Counted from the first letter of the stretch, positions 19,898 through 27,925 are shown. The stretch: 64,000 bases of DNA from Comamonas testosteroni ATCC 11996 (GCF_000241525.1 NZ_AHIL01000004.1:62001-126000); one strand, 5' to 3'. Numbers and translations: made by a program. The notes: generated from the sequence alone by a model not told the origin.

Positions 19898-20905
19898 TCA
19901 GCGGCCGATTGCCTGCTTGACATAGCTGCTGTTGACGTACGCGGCGTAGTCGGGCTTGACCTCCTGGATTCGTCCCTGCGACTTCAGAAACGTTGCGGTA
20001 TTGGTCATTGCCTTGGCCGCACCGCCTTCCAGCCACTGCACGCCGAGCTGCTCCTCGGCGCTGGGGAAGCGGTAAAGCGCCATGGCTGCGGGCACGTCTT
20101 TGGGGTCGGCCTTGCTCCATTTGGCAATCGCCTTGATCTCGGGCGAATCGGGAGTCCACCTGGCCAGGTTGTCGCGCACCTGGGCGCTGGCCCGATTCAG
20201 GGCCTTGATGAAGGCCACCATGAACTGGGGATTTTCCTGGGCGAACTTGCTGCTCACGGCAATGCCCTCAAAGGTGGGATAGCCCATCTGCGCAATGGAG
20301 CCGGAGGTGGCAATCACCTTGCCCTTTTGCTTGACCTTGGCCAGCACCGGGTCCCAGACAAAGGTGCCGTCAATATCGCCGCGCTCCCAGGCTGCGGCAA
20401 TCTCTGGTGGGCGCATGTTCATGATGTTGACCTTGCGTGCGTCAACGCCTTCCTTGCCCAGGGCCGCGACCAGCTGGTAGTGTGCGGTGGAGACGAACGG
20501 CACGCCTATGCGTTTGCCCTCCATGCTCTTGAAATTGCTGATGCCGCCGCCATCACGTGCCACCAGGGCTTCGGCGCTGGCGATGTCTGCAGAGATCCAG
20601 AGCAGCTTGATGTCCTGCCCCTGACTGGCGGCTGCGGTCAGCGGGCTGGATCCCACCTCTCCCATCTGCACGTCACCCGAGGCCATCGCCCGTATCACGT
20701 CGCCGCCGCCCGAGAACATGCGCCAGTTGATCTTGTAGCCCGTCTCCTTTTCCACCTCGCCCGACTCCATGACCAGTCGCAGAGGCACCAGCATGTCCTG
20801 GTTGGCGAAGGTCACGGTTTTCTGCTGCGCCAGCGCGAAGCCGGTCATGGCCAGTGCTGCTGTCGCGGCACCCGCTTTCAGCATCCATCGTTTTTGCATT
20901 TTCAT
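19898..20905 (-). CDS. tauA: Taurine ABC transporter, periplasmic binding protein TauA
   Basis: This 335-residue protein is a periplasmic solute-binding protein of the TauA/SsuA/NMT1 type. The Sec signal (MKMQKRWMLKAGAATAALAM, cleavage near FALAQQ) leads to TFANQDMLVPLRLVMESGEVEKETGYKI and the conserved ISNFKSMEGKRIGVPFVST region. I chose the ATG at 20905 because AAGGAG lies upstream and the signal peptide starts there. It heads the tauABC operon. A TauR-type double site lies about 180-215 bases upstream of its start. Confidence 0.93.
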   Translation of the reverse strand: MKMQKRWMLKAGAATAALAMTGFALAQQKTVTFANQDMLVPLRLVMESGEVEKETGYKINWRMFSGGGDVIRAMASGDVQMGEVGSSPLTAAASQGQDIKLLWISADIASAEALVARDGGGISNFKSMEGKRIGVPFVSTAHYQLVAALGKEGVDARKVNIMNMRPPEIAAAWERGDIDGTFVWDPVLAKVKQKGKVIATSGSIAQMGYPTFEGIAVSSKFAQENPQFMVAFIKALNRASAQVRDNLARWTPDSPEIKAIAKWSKADPKDVPAAMALYRFPSAEEQLGVQWLEGGAAKAMTNTATFLKSQGRIQEVKPDYAAYVNSSYVKQAIGR

Positions 20906-21085
20906 TGCCAATTTCTCCTTGGTTAGAGCGATATCGGTTGAAGACTTAGACCAGAGAACCCTTGCTGTGCTCACTCTTGCTGACTTGCTTTCCCATTCCC
21001 GCTTCTGGCTGAACCGGTTGAAAGCCGCATCGCGAGGCTCAAAGAGCTTTCTCAGCGGATCGTAGTGAGCAACCTTGTGAGGCCA

Positions 21086-21118
21086 GTAGGGCCAGTTGAT
21101 GTGAATCGTTAGGTCCAG
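21086..21118 (-). promoter_or_regulatory. Candidate TauR operator upstream of tauA
   Basis: On the minus strand, CTGGACCTAA (21118-21109) is followed 13 bases later by CTGGCCCTAC (21095-21086). The first half-site is an exact match to the direct repeat CTGGACYTAA that I recall for TauR of Rhodobacter capsulatus. The 13-base spacer also resembles that of the tauX site: both begin CGAT and end CAA, with CA in the middle. Confidence 0.75.
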
Positions 21119-21403
21119 TCGCGCACGGCCCCGGATGGTGCGTGCAGCACGGGTTGGCGTGCACCGCGACCGTGCATTGCAAAGCCTTGCATGGCGCGGC
21201 TTGCACGGGATATCTCGGTTCTGGTGGGAGGCGTTTTTGCGGTGTCTGCATGGGCTTAGGTGGTTTCACTGATCGCGGACAGATGCGGGAGGATCGGGCT
21301 GTCCGAGAGGCATGAGCGCTTGCGCAATATGCGTGCCACAGGGGCGGCTTTTCCTGTGGCCGGGACGCCCGAGAGGGGGCTGCACCGCATCCGTAGATAG
21401 GAT

Positions 21404-21434
21404 GAAAAAAAGCACCTTCCTTGCGGAAGGTGCT
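21404..21434 (-). terminator. Terminator after tauY
   Basis: The perfect 10-bp stem AGCACCTTCC / GGAAGGTGCT has a 4-base loop and is followed on the minus strand by about seven T residues, 36 bases past the tauY stop. Confidence 0.9.
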
Positions 21435-21469
21435 CTTCGTTGCGTGAAGCCGGACGGCGGCTGGCAGGG

Positions 21470-22891
21470 TCAGTTTTTCTCGTCGTTCATGTGATACCAG
21501 TGGTAGAGAAAGCGCTGGCCCATGCGGCGAAATGGTGCAAATGCCTCCGAGCGCACCATATTGAACACATTCGGATATTCGAGCGATGAGTTGTAGATTG
21601 GCAACTCGAAGGCCTTGAGGTTCTGGCCTGCGATGCGCTGGGCCATGCGACGGCCTGCATGCGCAGAGAACGACACGCCATTGCCGCCATAGCCGACCGC
21701 ATAGAAGACGCTTTGCCTTGGATCGGGCTGGGTGATGCGCGGCATCATGTCGTGGCTTACATCGACCCAGCCCCACCAGGAGTAGTCCACCTGGATTCCC
21801 TTGAGGGCCGGGAACTTGTGGTGCAGGCCCTCGACCAGCTTGGCCATATGGACCGGATTGGGCGCATCGGCGCCGGTGATCGAGCTGCGGCTGCCGATCT
21901 GCACGCGGTTGTCGGGCAGCTTGCGGTAGTAAAAGCGCAGGGTGCGGGTGTCGGTGATGACTTGCGTGGTCTTGAAATTGGTGGCGGCCAGCTCTTCTTG
22001 CGTCAAGGGCCTGGTGACCAGCGAGTTCGAGAGAATCGGCATGATCTTGGAGCGCAGGCTGGGGTGAAGGCCGTTGCTGGTATAGCCGCCGGTGGCAAAG
22101 CCGACGGCGCGTGCCTTGACCGTGCCGCCCGGTGTCTGCAGGTAATGCACGCCGTTTCGCGTTTCCATGCCCAGCACGGGACTGGCGGGATGCACCTTCA
22201 CTCCCAGCTCGCGGGCCTTGCGCAGATAGCCGAATGCCAGCTTGAGCGGATGCACGCCAATGCCGTCGGGCTCATGCATCGCGCCACGGCAGTCGGCGTC
22301 GTCGACATAGTCGCGGCGCACTGCGTCGACGCTGAGTATGCGGGCGTCATAGCCGAAGACTTCGCGCATGACGCGGGTCTCGTTGCGCAGAAAATCCATT
22401 TTTCGGTCGCGGTGGGCAATATACAGATGCCCTCCCGGTTGCGGCTCGCATTCTGGAAACTCGGCAACCAGGTTCTTGAAGGTGTCGAATCCTTCGCGGA
22501 TTTCCGCGTCCAGCTTCAGGGCCACGTCCTTGCCCCAGCGCTCTATCCATTGGGAACGATACAGACGGCCGCTGGCATTCTGGCCCTGGCCGCCGTTGCG
22601 GCTGGTGCAGCCCCATGCGCTCTGGTTGGCTTCGAGAACCACGGCGCGAATACCGTGTTCGCGGGCCAGAAACAGCGCAGTGGACAGGCCCGTGAAGCCC
22701 GAGCCGACGATGACCACATCGGCTTCCATGTCGCCGCAGACCGGACCATCGTCGTCAGGCGGCCTGCCTGCCGTTCCTACCCAGTAGGTCGGAGCGTAGC
22801 CGGCGCCATGTCCGGGGTTTCTTGCAACCAGGGGGTCGTACTGCGGGTCGTATGGATTCAGATGGCTGGGGCGGATGTCCTCGGCTTTCAT
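21470..22891 (-). CDS. tauY: Taurine dehydrogenase large subunit (FAD-dependent oxidoreductase)
   Basis: This 473-residue flavoprotein belongs to the DAO/glycine oxidase fold. The FAD dinucleotide site is VVIVGSGFTGLSTALFLARE (about 60-79), GCTSRNGGQGQNASGR follows, and the C-terminal FAD contact is FYAVGYGGNGVSFSAHAGRRMA. On fold alone it could also be a PuuB-like amine oxidase. The adjacent TauX-like gene, tauABC, tauR and xsc make taurine dehydrogenase the best call: oxidative deamination of taurine to sulfoacetaldehyde and ammonia, with electrons passed to the respiratory chain. AGGAG precedes the ATG. It is on the opposite strand from tauX, unlike the usual tauXY order. Confidence 0.78.
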   Translation of the reverse strand: MKAEDIRPSHLNPYDPQYDPLVARNPGHGAGYAPTYWVGTAGRPPDDDGPVCGDMEADVVIVGSGFTGLSTALFLAREHGIRAVVLEANQSAWGCTSRNGGQGQNASGRLYRSQWIERWGKDVALKLDAEIREGFDTFKNLVAEFPECEPQPGGHLYIAHRDRKMDFLRNETRVMREVFGYDARILSVDAVRRDYVDDADCRGAMHEPDGIGVHPLKLAFGYLRKARELGVKVHPASPVLGMETRNGVHYLQTPGGTVKARAVGFATGGYTSNGLHPSLRSKIMPILSNSLVTRPLTQEELAATNFKTTQVITDTRTLRFYYRKLPDNRVQIGSRSSITGADAPNPVHMAKLVEGLHHKFPALKGIQVDYSWWGWVDVSHDMMPRITQPDPRQSVFYAVGYGGNGVSFSAHAGRRMAQRIAGQNLKAFELPIYNSSLEYPNVFNMVRSEAFAPFRRMGQRFLYHWYHMNDEKN

Positions 22892-23644
22892 GGCGGTCGT
22901 CTCCTGGTGTGGCTGCGTTTGAAGCGGCGCTCTATTGCTATGGAATTGATGTGCGCAAAGTCAATGCTGATGCACTGCTTGCGATGTCCAGAGCAGCATA
23001 GCCAGCCCCCTGTGTCGCTGGTTAGGGCCACGGCACAGGTTTTGATGGAGCCAGCGTGCAAGCCTGGCCATCCGAACCTCGGGATTGCCGCAGAGGGGCT
23101 GCGGCGAGTCTCTTGCAAACCGGGCGCCCCATCGAGTCGCACTCGCCAGGCGGGGCTGCGCGCTGGCCTGCTTCAGGCCGGCATGACCAGGCGGTGTCAC
23201 TCGCCACCTCGGGGGGATGTATTGGAGTCCACCGCAACCTGTGCAGCCAGCGGGTGTTGCCGTGAACTTTCCCTGCGCCTGCGGCGGCGATGACCGCATT
23301 GAGCGTGTTGATGCTCTCCTATCGTTTTCACCTAAATGAGGCAGCACAAGAGGCGTTTGCCGACGGGCGTCGGCCTGCATCCACAAGAGCTGCGGCAGAG
23401 CGTCTCGCTCAGAGGAAATGCGGCCTTTTTCAAGGCATTTTTTCGGTGCGTGCCGCCGTCTTTGCGCGAGGGGTCCGCGCCTTGCGCGGCAAGGCCTTGG
23501 ACTTAACGATAGCCAGCAACTGGTCCTACGAAATGGAGCCAGTGCTACCTACCATGAGCCATCGGAATTTCAGGCATTTTTCGATCGAAAGGGGTCGCTT
23601 TTGCAATGGTCGGCCCCATGACATGACAGCAATCTGGAGAGCAT
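22892..23644. other. 753-base divergent region between tauY and tauX
   Basis: No gene could be supported in this gap. Short open frames exist, including one running into tauX, but they lack a ribosome site or family resemblance. The region contains the candidate TauR operator at 23497-23529. A weaker half-site-like word, TTAGGGCCAC, lies at 23022 facing tauY but has no properly spaced partner. Confidence 0.6.
23497..23529 (+). promoter_or_regulatory. Candidate TauR operator upstream of tauX
   Basis: TTGGACTTAA (23497-23506) is followed 13 bases later by CTGGTCCTAC (23520-23529). The arrangement, spacing and several spacer bases match the site upstream of tauA. The downstream half-site ends 115 bases before the tauX start codon. 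Confidence 0.75.
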
Positions 23645-24043
23645 ATGAGCAAGCAAGAATCCCAACCCGATGTCCAGTTTCTGGCGCGTTTCTCCGACGC
23701 GTGGAATCGGCATGACATTGACGCATTGATGGACTTCATGGCCGACGAATGCGAGTTTCACGCCGTAGCCGGCCCTGATCTGATGGGGCGCAGCTTTGTG
23801 GGCCGGGAGGCGGTGCGCGAGGGCTTTCAGCTGGCCTGGCAGGCCTTCCCCGATGCCGCCTGGGTGGACGGAGAGCATTTCGTCCAGGGCGCGCGCGGCG
23901 TCTCGGAAAGCACCTTCAAAGGCACCAAGGCCGACGGCCTGCGGGTAGAGGCGCGCATGGTCGATGTGTTCACCTTTCGCGACGGCAAGATCGCCGTCAA
24001 GAACGCCTACCGCAAGGATCGTCCTCCAGTGGCGCTTTCCTGA
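23645..24043 (+). CDS. tauX: Taurine dehydrogenase small subunit (NTF2/SnoaL-like)
   Basis: This 132-residue protein has the NTF2/SnoaL-like fold signature: FLARFSDAWNRHDIDALMDFMADECEFH, GREAVREGF and VDVFTFRDGKIAVKNAYRK. Small subunits of taurine dehydrogenase are, from memory, of this type, and this one lies beside tauY and a TauR-type operator. The ATG follows CTGGAGAGCAT. Its role is inferred as the partner of TauY. Alone it would be called an NTF2-like protein. Confidence 0.72.
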   Translation: MSKQESQPDVQFLARFSDAWNRHDIDALMDFMADECEFHAVAGPDLMGRSFVGREAVREGFQLAWQAFPDAAWVDGEHFVQGARGVSESTFKGTKADGLRVEARMVDVFTFRDGKIAVKNAYRKDRPPVALS

Positions 24044-24232
24044 CACACGTCAGGCCTGCGGGCACACCTTCTTGCCTTACGGTGGGAGGCGTTGCACGCA
24101 GGGCTTCTCACGACAATTTTCAAGCAGATAACTGAACGACCACGGCAACGGCCTGCACGAGCAGCAAGGCACGACCAGATACATAAAGCCGTGGCGACCG
24201 GCATTCCCATGCCGGCAAGACAGGAGACAAAA

Positions 24233-25669
24233 ATGATTGGAAATCCGCATTCGTCGCTGGACGGGCTGTCGCACAGCCTCAAACAGCGGCACATGACCAT
24301 GATTGCCCTGGGCGGCGTCATCGGAGCCGGGCTGTTCGTCGGCAGCGGCGTGGTCATCAAGTCGGCCGGGCCGGCGGCCGTCATCTCTTTTCTGATCACC
24401 GGCCTGCTGGTGGTGCTGGTGATGCGCATGCTGGGCGAGATGGCCTGTTCCATGACAGGCGGCTCGTTTTACGAGTACGCCCGGGAAGCCTGGCGCGACC
24501 GGCCCGCCGTGGGGCAGCTGGCGGGGTTTCTGACGGGCTGGATGTACTGGTACTTCTGGGTCATCGTCGTGGCCATCGAAGCGGTGGCGGGGGCCGAGCT
24601 GGTGCGCTACTGGCTGCCCGACGTGCCGGCCTGGAGCATCAGTCTGGTCCTGCTGGTCATGATGACGCTGACCAATCTGGTCTCGGTCAAATCCTTTGGC
24701 GAGTGCGAGTTCTGGCTGGCTTCCGTGAAGGTGGCGGCCATCGTGGTGTTTCTGTTCATCGCCGGCGTCTATGTGCTGGGCCTGACACCGGGAGGCGGCG
24801 GAATGCATGTCGCCAACCTGAGCCAGAACGGTGGCTTCATGCCCAACGGCATTGTTCCGGTGCTAACGGGCGCGGTGGCCGCGACCGGCTTCTATTTCGG
24901 CGCGGAGATTGTGACGATTGCGGCGGCCGAAACCGCTGAGCCCCAGAAGGCCGTGGCCAAGGCCACGAATTCGGTCATCCTGCGCGTGCTGGTGTTCTAT
25001 GTGGGATCGGTGCTGCTGGTGGCCTGCCTGGTGCCATGGAACTCCACCGGCATGTCCACGCCCTATGTCAGCGCTCTCGATGCCATGGGCGTGCCGGCCG
25101 CAGCCCAGATCATGAATGCAGTGGTGCTGACCGCCGTGCTGTCGGCGCTCAACTCCGGGCTTTATGCTTCGTCACGCATGCTGTTTGCGCTGACGCGACG
25201 CGGCGATGCGCCCAAGGTGCTGGCCCAGGTCAGCCGCAACGGCGTGCCCGTGTACGCGATTTTGGTGGCCACATTGTTCGGCTACGGCGCCATCGTCATG
25301 TCCTATCTGTCTCCCGACAAGGTGTTCGCCTTTCTCGTGAACTCCTACGGAACGGTTGCCATCTTTGTCTACATCCTGATTGCGATTTCCCAGCTGCGCC
25401 TGCGCTCGCGTCTGGAGCGCGAAGCGCCGCATCTGCTCAAGGTGCGCATGTGGTGCTTCCCCTATCTGACCTGGCTGGCGATTGCGGGCATGCTGTCCAT
25501 CGTGGTGGCCATGGGCTTCATTCCCGAGCAGCGCACGCCGCTGGCCCTGGGTGTGGCCAGCCTGTGCATCTTGCTGATTGCCTATCGCGTGCGCCAGGCG
25601 TTGCGGCGCGGAATGAGTCCCGAGGGGCTGCTCGACGAGCTGGCTCCGCCCAAGCTGCACAAGAGTTGA
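24233..25669 (+). CDS. APC-family amino acid permease (GabP/proline permease-like)
   Basis: This 478-residue protein has about 12 membrane helices and the amino-acid/polyamine/organocation N-terminal signature (LKQRHMTMIALGGVIGAGLFVGSGVVIKSAGPAAVISF), with FGECEFWLASVKVAAIVVF and FGAEIVTIAAAETAEPQKAVAKATNSV typical of the GABA and aromatic amino acid permease group. AGGAG precedes the ATG at 24233, so the long open upstream extension is dropped. It follows tauX by 189 bases on the same strand and ends at a terminator shared with tauR. It could import taurine or a related amino compound; the substrate is inferred from position only. Confidence 0.85.
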   Translation: MIGNPHSSLDGLSHSLKQRHMTMIALGGVIGAGLFVGSGVVIKSAGPAAVISFLITGLLVVLVMRMLGEMACSMTGGSFYEYAREAWRDRPAVGQLAGFLTGWMYWYFWVIVVAIEAVAGAELVRYWLPDVPAWSISLVLLVMMTLTNLVSVKSFGECEFWLASVKVAAIVVFLFIAGVYVLGLTPGGGGMHVANLSQNGGFMPNGIVPVLTGAVAATGFYFGAEIVTIAAAETAEPQKAVAKATNSVILRVLVFYVGSVLLVACLVPWNSTGMSTPYVSALDAMGVPAAAQIMNAVVLTAVLSALNSGLYASSRMLFALTRRGDAPKVLAQVSRNGVPVYAILVATLFGYGAIVMSYLSPDKVFAFLVNSYGTVAIFVYILIAISQLRLRSRLEREAPHLLKVRMWCFPYLTWLAIAGMLSIVVAMGFIPEQRTPLALGVASLCILLIAYRVRQALRRGMSPEGLLDELAPPKLHKS

Positions 25670-25679
25670 TGAGACCAAC

Positions 25680-25711
25680 AAAAGCCCCGGACCCTGAGTC
25701 CGGGGCTTTTT
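25680..25711. terminator. Bidirectional terminator between permease and tauR
   Basis: The stem AAAGCCCCGGAC / GTCCGGGGCTTT has a short loop, an A run on the left and a T run on the right, so it can stop transcription from both converging genes. Confidence 0.9.
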
Positions 25712-25722
25712 GTTTTGCGCCT

Positions 25723-27246
25723 CTACAGGCAGTGCATGGCTTCTGCCAGGGCCTTGATGCCCTGGGAGATTTGTCCCGCAGGAATGGATTGGTAGCCCAG
25801 GCGTATGAAGTTGCCCGTGTTGCGAGGGGAAGTGAAGAACACATCGCCGGGCTCGATCAGCACTCCATGCTCGGCGGCCTGGCGTGCCAGTGACTGTGCG
25901 GGCACATGATCGGGCAGTTGCACCCAGCACGAGCCGCCGCCGCGTACCGGCGTGATGCGGCATTGGGGCAGGTAGCGAGCCATGGCTGCCGTCAGCTCGG
26001 CATGACGCTCTTTCTGGGCCTGGCCGAGGCGGCGCAGCTGGGCTTCGTAGTGGCCCAGCGAGATGAACATGGCCAATGTGCGCTGGATGAAGGTGGACGG
26101 ATGGCGGATCATCAGACGGCGTAGCGCGCGCAGCTCCTTGATCAGCTCGGGCGGGGCCACGATATAGCCCACGCGAAGGCCGGGTGCCAGACTCTTGGAG
26201 AGACTGCCGATATAGATCACGCGGTTGTTGCGGTCCAGGCTTTTGAGTGCCGGGATGGGTTGTTCGTCGAAGCTGCTTTCGCTTTCGTAGTCGTCCTCGA
26301 TGATGATGAGATCGTGCTTTTGTGCGGCCTCGAGCAGGGCTTCGCGCCGCTCCAGCGGCATGGTGACGCCGGTGGGGCACTGATGGCTGGGCGTGACGTA
26401 GAGGTACTCGAGCTTGCGCATGGCATTGACGATAGGCAGTCCATCGCCATCCACGCCAATGGGGATGACCTGCGAGGTGCGGCTGCTGAAGATATTGCGC
26501 GCATCGGGGTAGCAGGGGTTTTCGATGCCGATGGAGGTGCCCTCGCGCATCAGCAAATCGGCCACCATGTAAAGCGCATGCTGGGCGCCGACAGTGATAA
26601 TGATTTCGTCGGGTGACGCCCAGACGCCGCGGCGCGGCAGGATCTTGGTCTGCACCTGCTGGATGAGGCTGTCGTCGTCGCGGGTGATGTGATCGGGTGC
26701 CCACATGCGGATGTCCACCACGCCCAGGGACTTGAGGCAGCATTCGCGCCAGGCGGCCGTGGGAAACAGTTCCTTGTCGAACTGGCCGTAGAGAAACGGA
26801 TAGGGGAACTGCTGCCAGTCGTCTTCCTTGACGATGCTGCGCTGCAGGCTGGGGCGCAGCCACAGGCGGCGCGACCAGTCCGTGTGCGCCTCGGTGTCCG
26901 CATTCCTGATGTTGCCGGGGTTGCGCTCTGCGGTGCGGCCCTGCAGTACATCGGGGTGGATGAAATGGCCTTTTCTCTCGCGGCTCAGCAAAAAGGCCTC
27001 TTCGGTCAACTGCTGGTAGGCCATGACCACGGTGATGCGGCCCACGCCCAGCAGCTTGGCCAGCTCACGACTTGAGGGGACGGCATCACCGGGCGCGAGA
27101 ATGCCGGTGAGGATGGCATCGACCAGCATTTCGCGAATCTGGCCCTGCAGGCTCAGCGAGGGCCTGGCGCTGCGGCGAAACAACTGCTCCCACATGGCCA
27201 CGGATGGAGGAATCGAAGGCGAGGCCTGTTTTCTGTCTGTCGTCAT
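25723..27246 (-). CDS. tauR: TauR, MocR-type (GntR/aminotransferase) transcriptional regulator
   Basis: This 507-residue protein joins a GntR winged helix (SLQGQIREMLVDAILTGILAPGDAVPSSRELAKLLGV, then ITVVMAYQQLTEEAFLLSR) to a fold-type I aminotransferase domain. The PLP lysine lies in YIGSLSKSLAPGLRVGYI near residue 350, and IIIEDDYESES carries the conserved Asp. MocR regulators of this type, such as TauR in Rhodobacter, activate taurine genes. I took MTTDRKQASPS as start; a longer form from 27345 is possible. Candidate target sites lie upstream of tauA and tauX. None was found at its own promoter. Confidence 0.85.
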   Translation of the reverse strand: MTTDRKQASPSIPPSVAMWEQLFRRSARPSLSLQGQIREMLVDAILTGILAPGDAVPSSRELAKLLGVGRITVVMAYQQLTEEAFLLSRERKGHFIHPDVLQGRTAERNPGNIRNADTEAHTDWSRRLWLRPSLQRSIVKEDDWQQFPYPFLYGQFDKELFPTAAWRECCLKSLGVVDIRMWAPDHITRDDDSLIQQVQTKILPRRGVWASPDEIIITVGAQHALYMVADLLMREGTSIGIENPCYPDARNIFSSRTSQVIPIGVDGDGLPIVNAMRKLEYLYVTPSHQCPTGVTMPLERREALLEAAQKHDLIIIEDDYESESSFDEQPIPALKSLDRNNRVIYIGSLSKSLAPGLRVGYIVAPPELIKELRALRRLMIRHPSTFIQRTLAMFISLGHYEAQLRRLGQAQKERHAELTAAMARYLPQCRITPVRGGGSCWVQLPDHVPAQSLARQAAEHGVLIEPGDVFFTSPRNTGNFIRLGYQSIPAGQISQGIKALAEAMHCL

Positions 27247-27503
27247 TGATGATTCTGAATGCACTGGCGCAGCCCGTGGTGGCCTGGAGCGACCGGCTGC
27301 CCTGACGCGCGGGATCTGGTTCTTTGGGGTCCATGAACGAGACATCGCAGAGGCCGCCAGCAGTTTGCTGGCGGACCGGTTTCAGCGCTCGAGATTAGCG
27401 CATATGCATGTGCTTGGAATCAGGCTTTTCATGTGGTTGCACGCGCGCAGCGGCGCCCGGAATTTGAAAATTCCGGGAGACTTTTCTTCAAGTCTGAAAA
27501 TAA

Positions 27504-27522
27504 GTATATAATTCGAGGCTTA
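27504..27522 (+). promoter_or_regulatory. Promoter -10 region of tRNA-Arg copy 2
   Basis: A perfect TATAAT lies at 27507-27512, 10 bases before the tRNA, followed by TCGAGGCTTA. The same word is repeated before copy 3. No strong -35 box is visible. Confidence 0.65.
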
Positions 27523-27599
27523 GCGGCTGTAGCTCAGCTGGATAGAGTACTTGGCTACGAACCAAGGGGTCGTGGGTTCGATTCCTGCCAGCCGCACCA
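27523..27599 (+). tRNA. tRNA-Arg (anticodon ACG), copy 2
   Basis: Identical over all 77 bases to the copies at 11144 and 27748, with encoded CCA. It has its own -10 box and terminator, unlike copy 1, which follows tRNA-Ser. It lies just past the tauR promoter and marks the right edge of the taurine module. Confidence 0.97.
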
Positions 27600-27605
27600 A
27601 ACGAC

Positions 27606-27638
27606 AAGCCTCAGAACTGAAAAGTTCTGAGGCTTTTT
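27606..27638 (+). terminator. Terminator after tRNA-Arg copy 2
   Basis: The stem AAGCCTCAGAACT / AGTTCTGAGGCTT has a GAAA loop and a T run. Confidence 0.9.
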
Positions 27639-27728
27639 CGTTTCTGCTCTGCCTGTTGCCGCGGGGCTGACGGGCCTGGAGGGTCTTGGAAGAAAAATTC
27701 GGGTTTTCACCGAGTAGCTTCAAAAACT

Positions 27729-27747
27729 GTATATAATTCGAGGCTTA
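27729..27747 (+). promoter_or_regulatory. Promoter -10 region of tRNA-Arg copy 3
   Basis: TATAAT at 27732-27737 with the same downstream TCGAGGCTTA and the same 10-base distance to the tRNA as copy 2, so promoter and tRNA were duplicated together. Confidence 0.65.
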
Positions 27748-27824
27748 GCGGCTGTAGCTCAGCTGGATAGAGTACTTGGCTACGAACCAAGGGGTCGTGG
27801 GTTCGATTCCTGCCAGCCGCACCA
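27748..27824 (+). tRNA. tRNA-Arg (anticodon ACG), copy 3
   Basis: Identical to copies 1 and 2, with encoded CCA. It lies 148 bases after copy 2 and is followed by its own terminator and then greB. Confidence 0.97.
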
Positions 27825-27830
27825 AACGAC

Positions 27831-27863
27831 AAGCCTCAGAACTGCAAGGTTCTGAGGCTTTTT
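27831..27863 (+). terminator. Terminator after tRNA-Arg copy 3
   Basis: The stem AAGCCTCAGAAC(T) / (G)GTTCTGAGGCTT has a GCAA loop and a T run; it differs from the copy-2 terminator by two bases in the loop region. Confidence 0.88.
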
Positions 27864-27925
27864 CGTTTCCGGGCTTTGACGAGCCCTGGCCTGATCAGTC
27901 CTCGATCTGTGTGAAGATCGGCCTC

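Larger units (their letters stand above)
20906..21469. other. 564-base gap between tauY stop and tauA start
   Basis: No convincing gene is seen here. It holds the candidate TauR operator at 21086-21118 that reads toward tauA, and the terminator of tauY at 21404-21434. Short frames in the gap lack a ribosome site and are not kept. Confidence 0.7.

Noticed and set aside
21039..21469. Possible small gene between tauA and tauY
   Set aside because: The frame extends into tauY antisense, and the region contains the candidate TauR site and the tauY terminator.
23022..23031. Third TauR site facing tauY
   Set aside because: TTAGGGCCAC matches 8 of 10 positions but no second half-site lies at the 13-base spacing found at tauA and tauX.
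23290..23715. Possible small gene in the tauY-tauX gap
   Set aside because: It runs into tauX in another frame, has no ribosome site and no family resemblance.
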